The notes under the pieces: model-generated
Told to the model about the DNA's origin: nothing
The model's input: only the letters and a program-made list of their open reading frames with translations
Databases searched by the model: none
Program-made: the position numbers and the translations under genes
In this document: piece by piece, positions 7,564-16,391 of the stretch
How the letters are laid out: each line of letters begins with the position of its first letter
Position numbering within the stretch: the stretch's first letter is position 1
From: Brasilonema sp. CT11
GTDB lineage: Bacteria; Cyanobacteriota; Cyanobacteriia; Cyanobacteriales; Nostocaceae
Assembly (NCBI RefSeq): GCF_017982655.1
Contig: NZ_JABXYX010000060.1
Coordinates: forward strand, 1-45,223
Direction: 5' to 3'
Length of the DNA stretch: 45,223 bases

Positions 7564-9309
7564 ATGACACTAATCACTACGATCCGTCCTACATCAGTTT
7601 TTCTCGTTAGTGGCGGCGCAAAAGGAATTACAGCTAAGTGTACCATCAAATTGGCACAGCACTATCCTTGCAAATTTATTCTCATAGGTCGTTCAGAACT
7701 TTTAGACAAAGAACCAGATTGGGCTAAAGATTGTTTTGACGAACCAGTGTTGAAAAAGCGCATTATGGAATACCTTCTCTCACTGGGAGAGAAGCCCATA
7801 CCTGTAAATGTACAAAAGCTCTATAACAAAGTCATCTCTAATCGAGAAATCAAACAGACTTTAGAAGCCATTCAACAAGTAGGAGGTCATGCAGAATATT
7901 TGAGCGTTGATGTCACGAATGGAGAGGAATTAAAACAAAAACTGAAGACTGTTATTGAGCGTACTGGACCGATTAATGGCATTATACACGGCGCTGGTAA
8001 TTTAGCTGATAAATTGATTGAAAAGAAAACAGAACAGGATTTTGAGAAGGTTTATACGGCTAAAGTGAAAGGTCTAGAAAATCTTTTATCTTGTATCAAA
8101 CCCAGTGAACTGGAGTATTTGGTTTTGTTTTCTTCTATCACAGGTTTTTACGGTAATATCGGTCAGACAGACTACGCGATCGCCAACGAAATTCTCAACA
8201 AATCAGCCCATCTCGTCAAGCAACGTTACCCCGAATGTCATGTTGTGGCTATAAATTGGGGTGGTTGGGATAGTGGTATGGTGACACCACAATTGAAAAA
8301 AGAGTTTGCCCGACGTGGTATTGACATTATCCCTGTTGAAGTTGGGACACAAATGCTTGTCAACGAACTGCATCCTGCTAATCACCAAACAGCACAAGTT
8401 GTCATTGGTAGTCCTCTTGTTCCGCCTCCAGCACCACTAAACCCCGAACTACAAACCTACCGCATTCGTCGCAAACTATCACTTGCAGCCAATCCCTTTT
8501 TACTCGACCATACCATTGCTGGTAAACCAGTTTTACCAGCGACTTGTGCAGTGTCCTGGATCGTCGATGCTTGCGAACAACTGTATCCAGGTTATAGATT
8601 TTTCAGTAACACAGATTTCAAAGTTTTGAAGGGAATTACTTTTAATGAAACCTTAGCAAGTGAGTATATTTTAGACTTGCAAGAAGTTTCTAAAACTGAT
8701 TCACAAGAAATCATCTTTAAAGCAAAGATATGGAGTCAAACCCGAGAAGGTAAAATTAATTATCATTTCAGTATTGCTCAAGTTCGACTAGTGGGAGAAC
8801 TACCTACCAGTCCCACTTATGAAGCATTAAATCTTGAAGAAGATAACATCATCGCGATTACTGGGAAAGATTTTTATCAATCAGGAACAACATCTCTGTT
8901 TCCATTGTTTCATGGAGATTCTTTTCAAGAACTCAAAAAGGTCTTAAACATTAGTCCTGAAAAAATCACAGCTGAGTGTATTTGGTCTGAAATTACAGAT
9001 CAACAACAAGGACAATTTCCTATTGGGTGGGTTAATCCTTATTCAATTGACCTGAGTACCCATCCTTTATGGATTTGGATGCAGCATTTTCATCAAGAAA
9101 TCTGCTTACCCGCAGGACAGCAAAAATATGAGCAATACACGCGGGTTCCCTGCAATACGCCTTTTTACGTTTCTTGTGAAATTAAGACGAAAACAGCAAG
9201 TAGTATAGTCGCTGATTTTATCGTACATGATGTTCAAGGAAAAGTTTGCTCGCGTCTGTTGGGAGGTAAAGGGACTATTATACCAACTCAATCCTTGAGA
9301 AGTAATTAA
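7564..9309 (+). CDS. hglD: Heterocyst glycolipid synthase HglD: ketoreductase (catalytic half) plus dehydratase
   Basis: A 581-aa protein supplying beta-carbon processing for the glycolipid acyl chain. Residues about 10-280 form an NADPH-binding Rossmann ketoreductase: the nucleotide motif SGGAKGIT (16-23) and the catalytic set S191 (LFSSITG), Y204 and N208 (TDYAIAN). Residues about 300-570 form a PKS-type dehydratase hot-dog region, with the exact HxxxGxxxxP motif from H316 to P325 (LDHTIAGKPVLP). A second catalytic Asp could not be assigned with confidence. In PUFA synthases (PfaA) KR follows the ACPs in one chain. Here its structural half ends HglE and its catalytic half starts HglD, so the two must assemble in trans. 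The symbol follows the Anabaena hgl naming, from memory. Confidence 0.85.
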   Translation: MTLITTIRPTSVFLVSGGAKGITAKCTIKLAQHYPCKFILIGRSELLDKEPDWAKDCFDEPVLKKRIMEYLLSLGEKPIPVNVQKLYNKVISNREIKQTLEAIQQVGGHAEYLSVDVTNGEELKQKLKTVIERTGPINGIIHGAGNLADKLIEKKTEQDFEKVYTAKVKGLENLLSCIKPSELEYLVLFSSITGFYGNIGQTDYAIANEILNKSAHLVKQRYPECHVVAINWGGWDSGMVTPQLKKEFARRGIDIIPVEVGTQMLVNELHPANHQTAQVVIGSPLVPPPAPLNPELQTYRIRRKLSLAANPFLLDHTIAGKPVLPATCAVSWIVDACEQLYPGYRFFSNTDFKVLKGITFNETLASEYILDLQEVSKTDSQEIIFKAKIWSQTREGKINYHFSIAQVRLVGELPTSPTYEALNLEEDNIIAITGKDFYQSGTTSLFPLFHGDSFQELKKVLNISPEKITAECIWSEITDQQQGQFPIGWVNPYSIDLSTHPLWIWMQHFHQEICLPAGQQKYEQYTRVPCNTPFYVSCEIKTKTASSIVADFIVHDVQGKVCSRLLGGKGTIIPTQSLRSN

Positions 9310-9671
9310 CGAGAAAACAAGTGCAATGTCAAAGCCCTTCGAGCGCTCGTAAAGGTTAAAGGGGATGGTGGGGTTTCCTCTGGGGAACTCGGGGTCCCCA
9401 CGGAGGAGCCAGCGCCGTGGGCGGGTTTCCCGACTTGAGGCGACTGGCGTTGGGGATTAGGGGCAAAGGGGGAAGGGGAATGGTTCCCCGACGCCGTATT
9501 TCTCGCGCGCATGCTCACCATACATTTTTTCTTCTGGCATAGCTAAACGGGCGGCTTGCACCCTTTCCCCCTGCCCCTTTGGTGCCTTTCCCGTCTTCGA
9601 GAGGAAGCTGACAACAAGCAATCTAACAAGAGAATACTTTTTTTCATTCACTCAAAAAAAGAAAATCAATC
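9310..9671. repeat. Repeat-bearing gap between hglD and hglC
   Basis: These 362 bases carry no credible gene. From about 9336 to 9500 the sequence turns GC-rich, with imperfect palindromic units such as ggggaactcggggtccccac and gggtttcccgacttgaggcg followed by actggcg. The second recurs in hglC (about 11040) and after hetM (about 18180). A minus-strand frame across 9457-9651 is low-complexity and judged accidental. The last 20 bases before hglC are A-rich without a clear Shine-Dalgarno. Confidence 0.6.
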
Positions 9672-12600
9672 ATGGAAAAAATAGCAATTATTGGATTTTC
9701 ATGTCTCTTTCCTGATGCGAAAAATACTGAAGAATTTTGGAATAATCTTATTCAGCAGAAAGATTCCATATCATCAATCACATCTGAGGACATCGGAGTA
9801 GAACCGCAAGTTTTTTATAACCCAGTTAAAGGGAAACCAGAAAAAATCTACTCTTTAAAAGGAGGATTCATCCGCGACTTTCAGTTTGATCCAACAGGAT
9901 ATAAACTACCAGCAGACTTTCTGCAAAGTTTAGATAACACCTTTAAATGGTCACTTGATGTTGCCAAACAAGCTTTGCAACATAGTGGGTATTTAGGAAA
10001 TGAACCTGTTCTATCAAAATGTGGAGTCATATTAGGCACTCTCTCCTTACCTACGAAATTATCCAATCAATTATTCGCTCCCATATATCAGCAGGTACTA
10101 ACACCTGCATTGAGAGAACTTTTGCAGTGTGAAGACTTCGATTTGGCTGACTTGAAAGCATCACCAGAAGCCTCAATTTACAACGCAATGGTTTCCGGTT
10201 TGCCAGCTGCTATCATTGCCCAAGCCCTGTCTTTATCCAATATTCATTTATGCATTGATGCTGCGTGTTCTTCACCATTATATGCAGCGAAGCTTGCTTC
10301 TCATTATTTGTGGACACACAAAGCAGATGTGATGTTGGCTGGGGGAATTAGCTGTTCTGATCCTCTGTTTTTGCGGATGTTATTTTCTGGTATCCAAGGA
10401 TATCCAGAAGACAACGATCTCAGCCGTCCTTTAGATAAATCTTCCAGAGGACTGATCACCGCTGATGGAGTTGGGATGGTTGTGCTGAAACGATATAGCG
10501 ATGCAGTGCGAGATGGCGATCGCATTTATGCCACCATCAGTGGTACTGGACTCTCCAACGATGGTCGAGGAAAACATTTCCTCAGTCCCAATTCTAAAGG
10601 GCAAATTCTTGCTTTTGAACGCGCTTACAAAGAAGCACAAATCAGTCCAAAAGATATTGATTACATGGAGTGTCACGCAACTGGGACGTTGCTGGGAGAT
10701 ACTACAGAGTTTAACTCAATAGAAACCTTCTTTGGTCAGCATCAAGCAAATCCTCTAGTCGGTTCCGTCAAAGCAAATGTTGGTCATTTACTAGTCGCTG
10801 CTGGTTCAGTCAGCTTAATTAAAGTGCTTCTGAGTATGTCCAAGGGTGTTATCCCTCCGACACTGAAAGTACTTGACCCCATAGGAACTGAAAACAACGT
10901 CATTTCACCTGAACGAATTGTTACAAGTGCAGCTAATTGGCCCCAAAAAGCACCAGTCAAACGAGCAGCTATCAGTGCATTTGGTTTTGGTGGTACTAAT
11001 GCACACATGATTTTGGAACAAGTGAGACCAGCCCCCGTCTTGGCGGTTCCCGTCACGATGGGGGACTGGCGAACCCGAAGGGGAACTGTAGAAGATGGAG
11101 AACAAGAGAATGCACCCGTGCAACCAGCCAAAGTCGCCATCGTTGGTATGGATGCCTTTTTTGGTTCCTGCAATGGATTAGATGCCTTTGACCGCAGCAT
11201 TTACGATGGAAGGCAGCATTTTATACCCGTTCCTCCTGAGAGATGGCACGGCTTAGAAGACAAACAAGACTTACTCCAGAAGTACGGTTTGCCAGATGGT
11301 AAAGCACCAGTAGGGGCATACATCCAAGATTTACAAATCGATACCTTATCTTACAAAATTCCCCCGAATGAACTGTCTAAACTGAATCCGCAACAACTCT
11401 TACTTCTGAAAGTCGCCGATCGCGCCCTAAAAGATGCCCGAATCAAAGAAGGTGCAAACGTTGCAGTCATCATCGCCGCAGAGACAGAATTTTCTGTTCA
11501 CCAGTTACAGCAGAGATGGAATCTGTCTTGGCAGATTAAACAAGGCTTAGTTGCTGGGGAAATTTCTTTACCAGAAGAAAAGATTACTGAATTAGAAACC
11601 ATTGTTAAAGATAGTCTTCACCACACAGTAGAAACTGGCGAATATTTGAGTTACATCGCCAACATCATGGCGAGTCGCATTTCTTCCCTGTGGGATTTGA
11701 CAGGTCCAACATTTACTATCTCAGCTGGAGAGAATTCCACATTCAAGGTGTTGGAAATTGCACAAATGCTACTGAGTGCAGGAGAAGTGGATGCTGTGCT
11801 TGTGGGTGCTGTTGATTTAGCTGGCGGTGTGGAAAATGTCTTGTTGCGAAATCAATTCGGACAAATCAACACAGGAGTCAATACCCTAAGTTACGACCAA
11901 AAGGCGAACGGTTGGACGGTTGGTGAAGGTGCAGCAGCAGTCGTGCTGAAGCGCCAAGATACAGCAAGAAAAGAGGGCGATCGCATTTATGCAGTTGTCG
12001 ATGCTATTAGTTTTGCACAACAGCATTCTACATCTAATGACTTGCACAATCGGCTAACAATACCTGAACCAGCAGCTGTCAACTCCGTCTGTCAACAAGC
12101 TTTCCAGATAGCAGGTATCGAACCCACAGACATAGAATATTTGGAAGTTTGTGGAAGCGGTATTCCCCAAGAAGATGAAGCAGAAATCAAAGGTTTAGTT
12201 CAAGCTTATCCATCAGATAAAAATGGTCTCAATTGTGCGATCGGCAGTGTCAAAGCAAATATTGGTCACACCTATGTCGCATCCGGAATTGCCAGCCTGA
12301 TTAAAACTGCTCTTTGTCTTCATCACAGATACATTCCTGCAACTCCCAAATGGTCTGGTGTCAAAAACCAAGAGATTTGGCAAGGTAGTCCCTTTTATGT
12401 CGTCCCAGAATCAAGACCTTGGTTTTTAGGCAAAGAGCCCAAAAAGCGAGTTGCAGCAATTAATAGCATGGGGATGGATGGGACTTACGCTCATGTTATC
12501 TTGTCAGAAGAACCACAGCAAGTACACCGCCCAAGCAAGTATTTAGAGCAAACACCATTATATTTGTTCCCCATTGCAGGTCAGAATCACTCAGATTTAC

Positions 12601-14561
12601 TAGACCAGATTAGCGCTCTCAAAACAACCATCGAAAATTGTAGTTCTTTAAACGTTGCTGCTAGCCAAACTTTTGCTATCTATAAACAACATGTAGAGGC
12701 AAATTATGGGCTTGCAATTCTTGGACGCAACAAAAACGAATTAGTAAGAGAAATTGAAGCTGCTTTCAAAGGTGTAAATAATGCCTTTAAAAACGGGGAA
12801 GACTGGCAAACACCAGCAGGCAGTTATTTTACGGCTAAGCCAGTCGGTAAAAAGGGAGGTGTAGCATACGTTTATCCTGCAGCAATTAATTCTTATCTTG
12901 GTATCGGTCGCACACTCTTCCGCTTATTTCCCAGAGTTTACGATGACTTGGTCATCAAAAATCTTTTCAGTCTTTTCGCCGAAGTTTCTCAGCTTGTTTT
13001 TCCCAGAAGCTTAAATAAACTATCAACTAGGCAGTTAGAAAATCTCGAAAAGCAATTGCTTAATGATTCCTTGGCAATCCTTGAAACTGACATGGCATTT
13101 GCCAGACTCATTACTACAATTATCCGAGATGATTTCCGAATTAAGCCAAAGTATGTTTTTGGGTATAGCCTCGGCGAGACAAGCATGATGTGTTCAATGG
13201 GGGTATGGAGCAACTTTAGCGAAGGAATTAGTGCTTTTCACACATCCTCTTTGTTTGCAGACAGGATATCTGGACCGAAAAACGCTGTACGCGAATGTTG
13301 GGGATTACCATCAGCACAACAATCGCCAGACGATGATTTCTGGAGTACCTATCTTTTGATGGTAAGTCCATCCCAAGTTAAAGAATGCCTCAAAAATGAA
13401 AATCGCGTTTATTTAACTCAAATCAATACACCAGAAGAAGTTTTAATTGCTGGTGATACAGCAGCTTGTCAGAGAGTGATAAAAACTTTGGGTTGTAATG
13501 CTTTCCGCGCTCCCTTCAATCATGCAATCCATTGTGAACCAATGCGATCAGAGTACGAAGAAGTCGTTAGAGTCAACACTTTAGCGTCCCACAACATACC
13601 AGGTATTGTGTTTTATTCTTCAGCGGAGTGTCAACCCATCACATTAGAAAGCAGTGTCATCGGTCGCAATCTTGCACAAGGCTTGTGCCAACAGCTTGAT
13701 TTTCCTCGCTTAGTGAACCGAGTTTATGACGATGGGGCAAGAATTTTTATCGAAGCAGGTTCTGGTAATATCTGCTCTCGATGGATTGATAAAATCCTAG
13801 AAAACAAAGAACATATAACCGTATCTGTTAATAGAAGAGGTGTAGATGACCATACTTCTATAATCAGAGCATTAGCAAAACTCTTCAGTCATCAAGTTTC
13901 TCTCGACTTATCAGCACTCTACACTCAGGCAACAGAAACATCCACTCAACTTAAACCAACTGTCAAAACTCTCACTTTAGGAAGGGGAGTTCCTCAAAGC
14001 CAGACGCCTATCGAAGGAAGTGTCCGTTCTGGAAACAGAATTCTTACCAAAATATTGAGCGACGAAAACCGTAAAAAATTCCAAAAATTAGCGATAGAAA
14101 AACCTCTTCATGTTGTTAGCAAGCAGTATCAGAACATTCCTCTTCCTACAGATTCTGAAGTCATACATTCTCATCAAGAATCAACCAGTATCCACAATGC
14201 TATAAGTCATCCCCGCAACATCTCCACATCAATACCTATGCAAGAAGAAGAAGAAAACGTGAAAAACACCACGAATAACAGTTTTGAGGCTAGAGAAGAG
14301 TTACAATATGGTGAGTTGGCTGAAAGTCAAAAAATCATTAATCCATCCATTCTTCCTCCAATTACCACAACTCATAAACTTAAAAAATCAGTACCTCTAA
14401 ATAACTTACATCTGTCTCAGTACGAAAAGTTCAGCAATAACCATTATCGGGTTCATAAAACTCACGCTAACTTCTTAAAAGCCCGACAAGAATTCAGCAA
14501 ACAAATCAGTGAAATGATTCAACTACAACTAGCTTGTGCTGAAAACTTGCTCAATCAGTAA
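9672..14561 (+). CDS. hglC: Heterocyst glycolipid synthase HglC: KS - chain length factor - AT-like - helical tail
   Basis: A large condensing subunit (1629 aa). Residues 1-450 are an active ketosynthase with C199 (DAACSSP), H335 (ECHATGT) and H372 (NVGHLLVAAG). Residues about 490-970 are a second KS-like domain. Its nucleophile position reads AGENST (Glu/Asn in place of Cys, about 687), and the first His motif reads VCGSGI while the second (NIGHTYVASG) is kept. This is the pattern of a chain-length factor. About 1070-1370 is an acyltransferase-like domain with S1166 in GYSLGE and a His in AIHCEPM. The tail (about 1575-1629) is a charged helix resembling segments in HglE. KS-CLF recalls PfaC and the AT recalls PfaB, so this is a fusion of those roles. 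A GC-rich repeat is embedded in frame near residues 453-471. Confidence 0.88.
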   Translation: MEKIAIIGFSCLFPDAKNTEEFWNNLIQQKDSISSITSEDIGVEPQVFYNPVKGKPEKIYSLKGGFIRDFQFDPTGYKLPADFLQSLDNTFKWSLDVAKQALQHSGYLGNEPVLSKCGVILGTLSLPTKLSNQLFAPIYQQVLTPALRELLQCEDFDLADLKASPEASIYNAMVSGLPAAIIAQALSLSNIHLCIDAACSSPLYAAKLASHYLWTHKADVMLAGGISCSDPLFLRMLFSGIQGYPEDNDLSRPLDKSSRGLITADGVGMVVLKRYSDAVRDGDRIYATISGTGLSNDGRGKHFLSPNSKGQILAFERAYKEAQISPKDIDYMECHATGTLLGDTTEFNSIETFFGQHQANPLVGSVKANVGHLLVAAGSVSLIKVLLSMSKGVIPPTLKVLDPIGTENNVISPERIVTSAANWPQKAPVKRAAISAFGFGGTNAHMILEQVRPAPVLAVPVTMGDWRTRRGTVEDGEQENAPVQPAKVAIVGMDAFFGSCNGLDAFDRSIYDGRQHFIPVPPERWHGLEDKQDLLQKYGLPDGKAPVGAYIQDLQIDTLSYKIPPNELSKLNPQQLLLLKVADRALKDARIKEGANVAVIIAAETEFSVHQLQQRWNLSWQIKQGLVAGEISLPEEKITELETIVKDSLHHTVETGEYLSYIANIMASRISSLWDLTGPTFTISAGENSTFKVLEIAQMLLSAGEVDAVLVGAVDLAGGVENVLLRNQFGQINTGVNTLSYDQKANGWTVGEGAAAVVLKRQDTARKEGDRIYAVVDAISFAQQHSTSNDLHNRLTIPEPAAVNSVCQQAFQIAGIEPTDIEYLEVCGSGIPQEDEAEIKGLVQAYPSDKNGLNCAIGSVKANIGHTYVASGIASLIKTALCLHHRYIPATPKWSGVKNQEIWQGSPFYVVPESRPWFLGKEPKKRVAAINSMGMDGTYAHVILSEEPQQVHRPSKYLEQTPLYLFPIAGQNHSDLLDQISALKTTIENCSSLNVAASQTFAIYKQHVEANYGLAILGRNKNELVREIEAAFKGVNNAFKNGEDWQTPAGSYFTAKPVGKKGGVAYVYPAAINSYLGIGRTLFRLFPRVYDDLVIKNLFSLFAEVSQLVFPRSLNKLSTRQLENLEKQLLNDSLAILETDMAFARLITTIIRDDFRIKPKYVFGYSLGETSMMCSMGVWSNFSEGISAFHTSSLFADRISGPKNAVRECWGLPSAQQSPDDDFWSTYLLMVSPSQVKECLKNENRVYLTQINTPEEVLIAGDTAACQRVIKTLGCNAFRAPFNHAIHCEPMRSEYEEVVRVNTLASHNIPGIVFYSSAECQPITLESSVIGRNLAQGLCQQLDFPRLVNRVYDDGARIFIEAGSGNICSRWIDKILENKEHITVSVNRRGVDDHTSIIRALAKLFSHQVSLDLSALYTQATETSTQLKPTVKTLTLGRGVPQSQTPIEGSVRSGNRILTKILSDENRKKFQKLAIEKPLHVVSKQYQNIPLPTDSEVIHSHQESTSIHNAISHPRNISTSIPMQEEEENVKNTTNNSFEAREELQYGELAESQKIINPSILPPITTTHKLKKSVPLNNLHLSQYEKFSNNHYRVHKTHANFLKARQEFSKQISEMIQLQLACAENLLNQ
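11030..11086 (+). repeat. Interspersed GC-rich repeat embedded in frame in hglC
   Basis: The stretch around ggcggttcccgtcacgatgg, followed by gggactggcgaacccg, belongs to the same family as copies near 9424 (gggtttcccgacttgaggcg) and 18178 (gcgttttcccgccgtaggcg). It falls exactly in the linker between the KS and CLF domains, where it is translated as about 19 residues (PAPVLAVPVTMGDWRTRRG) without breaking the frame. Confidence 0.7.
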
Positions 14562-14670
14562 TAAGTGATAGGTTATAGGTTTTCCTGTAACCTGTCCCCT
14601 ACCTCCTATCCTTTGTTCCCTATTCTCTCTCCTCTGTCTCGTCTGTTAATAATTTAAGGGAATCGCCACT
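14562..14670. promoter_or_regulatory. hglC to pfaD-like spacer with imperfect stem-loop
   Basis: An imperfect inverted repeat (gataggttataggtt, then aacctgtcccctacctcctatc) spans about 14567-14610, followed by a C/T-rich stretch. This is a typical Nostocales inter-gene element that could attenuate or process the operon mRNA. A Shine-Dalgarno-like aaggg lies at 14656-14660, ahead of the GTG start of the next gene. Confidence 0.45.
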
Positions 14671-16335
14671 GTGAAAATCGAAGATGCAGTACTAGGTGAA
14701 TACAATAACGGTCTTAACTTTTTTGGTAACTCCTTCAATCACAATGAAGTTTGGAAAGGTTCTTTAGATTGTGTTGCTTTTGAACAATCAGCCATCAAAG
14801 ATAAATTACTGAATATAAATAAACCTTGTTACGTCGTAAGAGTAGCAGAAAAAATTGGTGTCACCAACGAGGGTTATTCTTGTCCTACTGATAATGGGAA
14901 AACAGGACAAGTAGAATTGTTGATGACAACTCCACCCATGCCAACACATCATTTAGGAGATCCGAGTTTTCTTGCCTCTCATGGTGTAAAATATGCTTAT
15001 ACAACTGGTGCGATGGCTGGTGGTATTGCATCACAAGAGATGGTCATTGCACTAGGAAAAGAGAAAATATTGAGTTCTTTTGGTGCTGGTGGTTTAAGTC
15101 CAGACCGTCTTGAAGCAGCTATTAACTGTATTCAACAAGCCTTACCTCAAGGTCCCTACGCTTTTAATCTCATTCATAGTCCGAATGAACCTGCTATTGA
15201 ACGTCGTGCTGTGGAGTTATACCTCAAATATGGGGTTAGAACCATAGAAGCCTCAGCATTTTTGGACTTGACTCCCAATATTGTTTATTACCGTGCGGCT
15301 GGGTTAGGCGTGAATGCAGCCAATCAAATTGAAATTAAAAACAAAGTCATTGCCAAAATTTCTCGTCGAGAAGTCGCCAGTAAATTTCTCCAACCTGCAC
15401 CTTTAAAAATTCTGAAAGAACTGGTTGAAAAAGGACTTATTAGTGAGTTCCAAGCAAATCTTGCATCTCAACTTCCTGTTGCCGATGATATTACTGTAGA
15501 AGCTGATTCTGGGGGACATACAGATAATCGTCCTCTCGTTTGTCTTCTGCCTTCTATTTTGGCATTAAAAAATGAAATTCAGGAAAAATATCGCTACTCA
15601 ACACCTATTAGAGTTGGAGTCGCGGGAGGAATTGGGACACCAGAATCAGCAATAGCCGGCTTTATGATGGGTGCTGCTTATGTCGTCACTGGTTCTGTTA
15701 ATCAATCGTGTGTTGAAGCTGGAACTTCTCAACATACCAAGCAATTGTTAGCACAAGCAGAAATGGCTGATATGATGATGGCTCCAGCGGCAGATATGTT
15801 TGAAATGGGAGTCAAACTTCAAGTTTTAAAAAGAGGAACTATGTTCCCTATGCGAGCGCAAAAACTGTATGAGATATACAGAAATTATAACTCACTTGAA
15901 GATATCCCAACTGAGGAAACAGAGAAATTAGAGAAACAGATTTTTCGTCAGAGTATTGCTCGGATTTGGGAAGAAACTGCAACTTATTTATCTCAAAGAA
16001 ATCCAGAAAAACTCGCGAAAGCAATCAATAATCCCAAAATTAAAATGGCAGCAATTTTTCGCTGGTATTTAGGATTATCTTCTCGCTGGTCTAGTTCTGG
16101 AGAAAAGGGTCGAGAAGTCGATTATCAAATTTGGTGCGGTCCAGCAATGGGTAGCTTTAATGACTGGGTTCGTGGTTCTTATTTAGCTGAGCCAAAAAAT
16201 CGCCGAGTGGTTGATGTTGCTCATCATATCATGACCGGATCAGCATATTTATACCGCATTCAAAGTTTAAAACTTCAAGGACTGCAAATCTCAGATGATT
16301 ACTGTCACTATCATCCAGTGAGTTTTACTGGCTAG
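14671..16335 (+). CDS. PfaD-family trans-acting enoyl reductase of the hgl locus
   Basis: A 554-aa FMN-dependent TIM-barrel enzyme of the PfaD/2-nitropropane-dioxygenase-like family. In PUFA and polyketide synthases it reduces the enoyl-ACP double bond in trans, which the HglE/HglD/HglC set otherwise lacks. Visible family features: HHLGDPSFLASHGVKYAYTT near residue 90, GAGGLSPDRLEAAI near 138, ADSGGHTDN near 278, and the flavin-phosphate region GVAGGIGTPESAIAGFMMGA near 318-338, then the EAGTS and MMMAPAADMFEMGVK regions. The length is normal for PfaD. The start is GTG with aaggg 11 bases upstream. It follows hglC by 109 bases and precedes hetM by 56, so it probably shares the operon. The equivalent Anabaena gene has, as I recall, been called hglA; I leave the symbol blank. 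Confidence 0.9.
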   Translation: MKIEDAVLGEYNNGLNFFGNSFNHNEVWKGSLDCVAFEQSAIKDKLLNINKPCYVVRVAEKIGVTNEGYSCPTDNGKTGQVELLMTTPPMPTHHLGDPSFLASHGVKYAYTTGAMAGGIASQEMVIALGKEKILSSFGAGGLSPDRLEAAINCIQQALPQGPYAFNLIHSPNEPAIERRAVELYLKYGVRTIEASAFLDLTPNIVYYRAAGLGVNAANQIEIKNKVIAKISRREVASKFLQPAPLKILKELVEKGLISEFQANLASQLPVADDITVEADSGGHTDNRPLVCLLPSILALKNEIQEKYRYSTPIRVGVAGGIGTPESAIAGFMMGAAYVVTGSVNQSCVEAGTSQHTKQLLAQAEMADMMMAPAADMFEMGVKLQVLKRGTMFPMRAQKLYEIYRNYNSLEDIPTEETEKLEKQIFRQSIARIWEETATYLSQRNPEKLAKAINNPKIKMAAIFRWYLGLSSRWSSSGEKGREVDYQIWCGPAMGSFNDWVRGSYLAEPKNRRVVDVAHHIMTGSAYLYRIQSLKLQGLQISDDYCHYHPVSFTG

Positions 16336-16391
16336 CGCTACATAAAGGATTTTAAAAAATCGTAGACTATTTTCTTAGAGGTGTCTCAATA

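Noticed and set aside
9457-9651. Minus-strand frame of 64 codons in the hglD-hglC gap
   Set aside because: It runs through GC-rich repeats, has no ribosome binding site, and its composition is unlike neighbouring genes.
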